Of a stretch of DNA of 64,000 nt, positions 59,696 through 64,000 are shown piece after piece; the stretch's first letter is position 1, and every line of letters begins with the position of its first letter. Source of the DNA: Lewinellaceae bacterium (GTDB lineage: Bacteria; Bacteroidota; Bacteroidia; Chitinophagales; Saprospiraceae); NCBI GenBank assembly GCA_020636375.1, contig JACJXZ010000005.1, forward strand, positions 567,473 to 631,472, written 5' to 3'. The notes beneath the pieces were generated by a model, which saw nothing but the letters and a program-made list of their open reading frames with translations, was not told where the DNA came from and ran no database searches. A program made the position numbers and the translations under genes.

Positions 59696-62600
59696 ATGAA
59701 AACAATGAAAAATATTTTACTCTCTATAATTTTATTGGCAACCGGCCTTTCCGCCTATGCCCAGGGCCAGTGTTTCTGCGAAGTTAGCCTGAAGCCGACG
59801 GCCGCCCCTTGCTGTTTTGTAGTGGAAATCCTGTTCGACGGGCCGGATTGCCAGTTTCTGAACTATGACAAACTCAGCATTACTCCCGACCCGGGTTCGT
59901 CAGTCATCGTAGACCAGGTGATGTCTTCCAGCGTAGAAGTCATCCCCAGCATCAATGGCAATACGGCCTGTTTCTTACATACCGGGGGCCTGCCCTACTT
60001 CGTCGACCCCGCCAGCTTTGGCAATTTCGTGGAGATCGGGCAGATTTGCGTGAGCAACCCGCTGGAAGAGCCCAATGCTCCGATAGACGCCATTTTTACG
60101 ACGGAAAACACCATGCCCAACACCCCCTGCGCCACCCAGTTTGAGATTCCCCTGGCGAACTGCATGCCGCCGCCGGTCATTCCTGTAGACACCACCAAGC
60201 TTTACGGAGATACGGCTTACAACGCCGCCACCAGGATCAAGGCCTTTGGCGACGGCATCTACGTCGCTGCCGTCCGCCGCCCCCAGAATGTGGACGTCGC
60301 CACCTTCAGCAAATTCGACCTGGCCACCGGCGCCCTGGTGTGGGAGCGGCAGCTGGATTTCCAGTCTTACTTCACCGACTTCGAACTCGTCCCCAACGGC
60401 GCCGGCCCGCAGGACGACGAGTTCCTGCTGACGGGCCGGTCCGAACCTTTCCAAATCCAGGGCGTAGGGCCGCAGAACAACGAGTCGCTGCTGGCGAAAA
60501 TAGACAACAACGGCAATTTCCTTTTCATCAGAAAGTACCTGCAAACCGGCCGGGAAGGGTTCTCCCGGATTATCCGTCACAAATTTCCGGACGACCCCGC
60601 CTTCCCCTACTACATCCTCGGCAACAAAAACCCGCCCCTGCCAATGGGAACAGACGCCACTGCCGAAGACATTATGCTGCTGTACAACCTGGACGGGGCC
60701 GGCAACATCAACTGGATCCGGGAGTACAACGCCCCCCAGGGCCAGGAATTCGAATTCCACCGGGGGTTTTTCCAGGTCAAATCCTCGGTGTTCATGACCG
60801 GCAACGACGTGCCGAACAACGATGGGATGTTCATCGAGGCAGACAACGCCGGGAACGTCATCTCCAACCCCCTGATCTTTACCGACGTCTGGGATATCTA
60901 CGGCGGCATCGAGCTGCCCAGCAGCCGGATCGCCGTCCACGGCACGGATTTCGCCGCCGGAGAGGCCATCCTTTTCGTTTATAACCCCGTTGTACCTCCT
61001 GTATTCTACGGCCTGCGGTTCACGCATCTGAGGGAATTCCACGAGATCGGGCTGGACGCTCAAGGGCGGATGTACGTCACTGCCCAGGTTAACGATCCAT
61101 CCGTCGGAGATTTCTGGGTGATCTGCCGGGTGACGGACGACGGCCAGCAACTGACGCTGGACTACGCGAAGTACTTCTTCAACGGGGAAACCGGCTTTAC
61201 CCAGGGCTGGATTTCGGTCACCCCGGAACACGACCGCATCTTTTACGCCGACGGCCGACTGGATAATCCCAACAGTTTTGGCAATTACGACCTCTTTGTC
61301 GCTTCTGTAGATTTGGACATGCAGGGCGACTGCGTCCTGGATTTCGATCCCGGCGAAGTACCGCTGGTTATTAACCCCGGCAATATCAGCGTGTTGCAAG
61401 ATACCCTCCCGGTTCCAAATTTCGATCCGGGAGGGACAACCTCTATGGGCTACGCCTGCGAAAACGCCTGCGGGGAAGGCTGCGCGAACGACACCGATCC
61501 GCCGGAGATCGTTTGCCCGCCCGATATTCCGATGATGAACATCGCGCAGTGCGAGGGCGGCGCTTTCGTCACCTACGACGACCCGGAAGTAACCGACGAC
61601 TGCCCGGTAACCGTTGTGTGCAATCCGCCGAGCGGTTCCTTTTTCCCCTGCGGCAGTAATGGCGCTCCTCAGACGACCGTCGTCACCTGCACGGCGACCG
61701 ACCAGGCCGGCAACGTCAGCACCTGTACCTTTGACGTGACGGTACGGTGCGATTGCATGGACCTCATCAGTTCGTCCATCGCCTGTTCGGTCGGCCCGAA
61801 CCCCACGGAGTATGACTTCAGCATCACGGTGGACAACCTGACCGGAGGCACCTGCAATTCGGTGGTGGTCAACAGCCTGATGGGCAACGTGTCGGTAGTT
61901 CCGGGATATACGGTCACCCCGGTGGGCACGATGTTTGTCATCGAGGGGCAGGTGACGGCCATGGCACCCATCCCGCTGGAAATTGATCTGGTGACCCTGA
62001 TGAGCTGCGACTGCCCCGGCCAGCAGAACATCAGCTGTAGCCAGACGGTGACCCTTACTACCCCCTGCTGCGAGTCGGTCGGACTGGACGACCATTTCTT
62101 CTGCAGCGAAACGCCGGAAGCCTATATTCCCATTCTGGGATGCAACGATCTGGATTTTGTGGACCAAATATACTGGTATATCTCTCCCGGCCCCTGCCCG
62201 GGAACCTTCGGCATGCCCTTCCAGGTAACCGACGCAAACAGTTGCGTCGACCTGCTGCTGCCGGTTTCGGCCTTTGACCCGGGCGAATATTGCATCGTGG
62301 CGGAGGTGATACAGACTTCTGATGCCGGCCCTTGCCGGGTGTTGCGGACGAACGAGGCCACGGTGCGCATCTGCGCGCCCATCGGCTGTTCTGTCGCGCC
62401 TGCCGGGCAGGAATACTGCGACGAAGGAAGTCCTGTGACGCCTCAGGCGCTTGTTGTAACCGTCAACGCCGAGGACCCCGAATGCGATTATACCCTGCAA
62501 TGGCAGGTGTTCGCGATGGGCGCCTGGGCCGATATTCCCGGTGCCACCGGCACGAGTTACCAGCCGCCCCTCCTGAGCTTCGAAGGAGCGCCGGAAGACT

Positions 62601-63784
62601 GTTACTTCGACCACCGGTACCGGGTGCGGGTTGAGGATGTCTGCGGGGCCCGGTACTGCGAGGCCAGCATCCGGATATTCAATAACGATGCCCCGGTAGG
62701 TGTCCTGGAAATGGACCCGCTGGAGCCGATGCCCTTCTGCCCCGGAGAAGACGCCACCATGCGGTACACGCCCGCCTGTGTCGGCAAACCCGGAGAGCCC
62801 CAGGAATGGGCCTGGTTCGAGCGGACCGGCAGCATGCCCTACATTCCATTGACAACCAACGGCACAATGAATCCGGTGTACAACACCAACAAACTTTACG
62901 AAGACACCTGGTACAAGGTAGAAAAGAAGAACGGAGTATGCCCGGTGGATAGGGTCGAATTCCTGATTGAGGTCAAAGAGCCGCTGGCCATCCTCGATTT
63001 TTCGGCGGTGTTCATCCCCTTATGTGACCCAATTGGCGTAGAGATGGAGGTAGATTTTACGCCCTGTTGCGACTGCAGCCACACGGTCGAGTGGTATAAG
63101 GACGGCTTCCTGCTGGCCAGCACTTCCCACACCAGCTCGCCGGTCAGTTACCTTCATATCGACTCTGATGTCGCCGGCAATTATTACGCCGTCGTCAAAG
63201 ACGATTGTTGCGAGGGCCAGGTGCAAAAAACGGAGGTGGTCACCCTGATGAACCCCTGGGTGCCGGCAGCGCTCGCACCCTGTTTCTTCAAAACCGGCGG
63301 CACGGCAGTACTCGAAGGGCTGACCCTGAACCTGCCCGCCTCCGCTACCTGCACCTATGAATGGCGGGATATGAACGGCAACCTCCTCTCGACCAACCTC
63401 ACCGTGACCGTGGCTATGGGCGGGACCTACACCTTCCGGGCCACCTGCGACGGGTGCATCAAAGAAGCTACTGTAACCCTCAATGAGTGTGACCTGGCCT
63501 GCATGCTGGTGGCCGACCGGGAAGCCCCGCAGGCGGAGTTGCCGGTCAAAATTTTCCCCAACCCGGCGGACAACCGGTTAACTATTCAATTGGAGGAGGC
63601 AGTGCCCGGGCGACTAGAGGTACTGATCCACAATACCATGGGTGAAGCGGTATTCGAACAAGCCATGCCGCCCGGCGCCCGGCGCACGGAGGTAGACATC
63701 AGCCGCCTCCCGGCGGGCCTGTATACCATACAGGTCCGGGATGAGCGGGGCGGCGTGTTTGTGCGGTTGTTTGTGAAATCCTGA
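59696..63784 (+). CDS. Large secreted protein with HYR and Ig-like domains and T9SS sorting domain
   Basis: 1362 residues with signal peptide MKNILLSIILLATGLSAYAQ. Residues 160-540 resemble a propeller-like, Kelch/PQQ-type chain (GAGPQDDEFLLTGRSEPFQI, IMLLYNLDGAGNINWIREYN). An HYR domain follows (IVCPPDIPMMNIAQCEGGAF with TVVTCTATDQAGNVSTCTFD), then several Cys-rich Ig-like domains. The C-terminal PVKIFPNPADNRLTIQLEEA and LPAGLYTIQVRDERGGVFV is a T9SS type A sorting domain. The gene begins 2 bp after the previous one, so the two are an operon. Probably a surface adhesin or scaffold. Confidence 0.88.
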   Translation: MKTMKNILLSIILLATGLSAYAQGQCFCEVSLKPTAAPCCFVVEILFDGPDCQFLNYDKLSITPDPGSSVIVDQVMSSSVEVIPSINGNTACFLHTGGLPYFVDPASFGNFVEIGQICVSNPLEEPNAPIDAIFTTENTMPNTPCATQFEIPLANCMPPPVIPVDTTKLYGDTAYNAATRIKAFGDGIYVAAVRRPQNVDVATFSKFDLATGALVWERQLDFQSYFTDFELVPNGAGPQDDEFLLTGRSEPFQIQGVGPQNNESLLAKIDNNGNFLFIRKYLQTGREGFSRIIRHKFPDDPAFPYYILGNKNPPLPMGTDATAEDIMLLYNLDGAGNINWIREYNAPQGQEFEFHRGFFQVKSSVFMTGNDVPNNDGMFIEADNAGNVISNPLIFTDVWDIYGGIELPSSRIAVHGTDFAAGEAILFVYNPVVPPVFYGLRFTHLREFHEIGLDAQGRMYVTAQVNDPSVGDFWVICRVTDDGQQLTLDYAKYFFNGETGFTQGWISVTPEHDRIFYADGRLDNPNSFGNYDLFVASVDLDMQGDCVLDFDPGEVPLVINPGNISVLQDTLPVPNFDPGGTTSMGYACENACGEGCANDTDPPEIVCPPDIPMMNIAQCEGGAFVTYDDPEVTDDCPVTVVCNPPSGSFFPCGSNGAPQTTVVTCTATDQAGNVSTCTFDVTVRCDCMDLISSSIACSVGPNPTEYDFSITVDNLTGGTCNSVVVNSLMGNVSVVPGYTVTPVGTMFVIEGQVTAMAPIPLEIDLVTLMSCDCPGQQNISCSQTVTLTTPCCESVGLDDHFFCSETPEAYIPILGCNDLDFVDQIYWYISPGPCPGTFGMPFQVTDANSCVDLLLPVSAFDPGEYCIVAEVIQTSDAGPCRVLRTNEATVRICAPIGCSVAPAGQEYCDEGSPVTPQALVVTVNAEDPECDYTLQWQVFAMGAWADIPGATGTSYQPPLLSFEGAPEDCYFDHRYRVRVEDVCGARYCEASIRIFNNDAPVGVLEMDPLEPMPFCPGEDATMRYTPACVGKPGEPQEWAWFERTGSMPYIPLTTNGTMNPVYNTNKLYEDTWYKVEKKNGVCPVDRVEFLIEVKEPLAILDFSAVFIPLCDPIGVEMEVDFTPCCDCSHTVEWYKDGFLLASTSHTSSPVSYLHIDSDVAGNYYAVVKDDCCEGQVQKTEVVTLMNPWVPAALAPCFFKTGGTAVLEGLTLNLPASATCTYEWRDMNGNLLSTNLTVTVAMGGTYTFRATCDGCIKEATVTLNECDLACMLVADREAPQAELPVKIFPNPADNRLTIQLEEAVPGRLEVLIHNTMGEAVFEQAMPPGARRTEVDISRLPAGLYTIQVRDERGGVFVRLFVKS

Positions 63785-63856
63785 CTGGAACGCGGGCCTG
63801 TAGGCCGGTGATTTTGAAGCAGCAGCTTCGTACTAATGTTATAAAAAAGGCAAAAG

Positions 63857-63924
63857 CAGACAGGATTGACAGGATTCACAAGATTTAGCGGCTTGCGCCC
63901 CGGTATCCTGTTAATCCTGTCCGC
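63857..63924. repeat. Palindromic repeat after the secreted-protein operon
   Basis: GCAGACAGGATTGACAGGAT (63857-63876) pairs with ATCCTGTTAATCCTGTCCGC (63905-63924), 18 of 20 matched. Could serve as a terminator for the operon, although it has no T-run. Confidence 0.75.
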
Positions 63925-63960
63925 TTATTCATTTTGCGCTATCGCAGGATAGAATCCCGT

Positions 63961-64000
63961 CTAATAATACTCATAATCCGTCACTTCGGAGGTTCCCCCG
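63961..64000 (-). CDS. 3' end of a gene beyond the window
   Basis: The minus-strand frame ending in TAG at 63961-63963 reads GGTSEVTDYEYY before leaving the window. Only the last 12 residues are seen, so no identification is possible; the acidic-aromatic ending is common in cytosolic proteins. A chance frame is possible. Confidence 0.35.
   Translation of the reverse strand, partial: GGTSEVTDYEYY

Noticed and set aside
59975..62614. 879-codon minus-strand frame
   Set aside because: Antisense shadow of the large secreted protein with signal peptide and T9SS tail on the plus strand.
1..64000. tRNA, rRNA and CRISPR arrays
   Set aside because: No T-arm GGTTCGAATCC-like sequence with cloverleaf pairing, no rRNA core sequence and no regularly spaced direct repeats with unique spacers were found by eye.

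Overview
The window looks like a chromosomal segment of a Bacteroidota bacterium, most probably from the Saprospiria (Lewinella/Phaeodactylibacter-like). The evidence is indirect but consistent: secreted proteins with type IX secretion (T9SS) C-terminal sorting domains, GWxTD, GSCFA and DUF3276/PUR-alpha family proteins, SusC/D-era type ECF sigma factor, genes without Shine-Dalgarno sequences, and a GC-rich coding background. No rRNA, tRNA or CRISPR array was seen. Family names come from recognising motifs by eye; no database search was run.

Layout. 1-4062: a redox two-component pair, a response regulator fused to a thioredoxin-reductase-like protein (cut by the window edge) and a cyclic-nucleotide-domain histidine kinase, split by an ISNCY-type insertion sequence that landed in a dispersed palindromic repeat; the kinase carries a frameshift. 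4155-14912: membrane protein, MATE exporter, GWxTD protein, a long heptamer array, a caspase-like/TPR/lipocalin protein, fructose-1,6-bisphosphatase, an ABC exporter and a PUR-alpha protein. 15000-19011: repeat-rich, AT-rich island with a lipoprotein carbonic anhydrase and an N-terminally truncated pyruvate kinase. 19014-23528: dnaE interrupted by a 327-residue intein that itself holds an in-frame palindromic repeat. 23922-30702: a TPR/HTH regulator, a cholesterol-dependent-cytolysin-like lipoprotein with a C-terminal four-repeat propeller, and an EAD-like/pseudokinase/globin fusion, separated by dense repeats. 31280-35206: hypothetical protein, a carrier protein lacking its phosphopantetheine serine, a LOG-family hydrolase, and an NtrC-like regulator with an altered GAFTGA loop. 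35532-41806: an operon-like block (TetR, outer-membrane protein, ABC ATPase, two FtsX-type permeases, LolA-like protein) that looks like an envelope lipid or lipoprotein export system. 42195-56087: glycogen-binding-type small proteins, chloramphenicol-acetyltransferase homologue, C1 peptidase, PLP decarboxylase, formylglycine-generating enzyme, ECF sigma factor, paired TPR membrane proteins, apolipoprotein N-acyltransferase, secreted lipase. 56088-64000: GSCFA protein and two large secreted cysteine-rich adhesin-like proteins.

The strongest overall theme is intergenic DNA. Almost every gap holds either a 7-8 bp tandem array (different unit in each gap) or a palindromic, terminally inverted element, several of them present in more than one copy here and two of them inserted inside coding sequence. 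The most promising protein-level candidates for a new system are the EAD-like/pseudokinase/globin protein, the cytolysin-propeller lipoprotein beside it, and the caspase-lipocalin protein.
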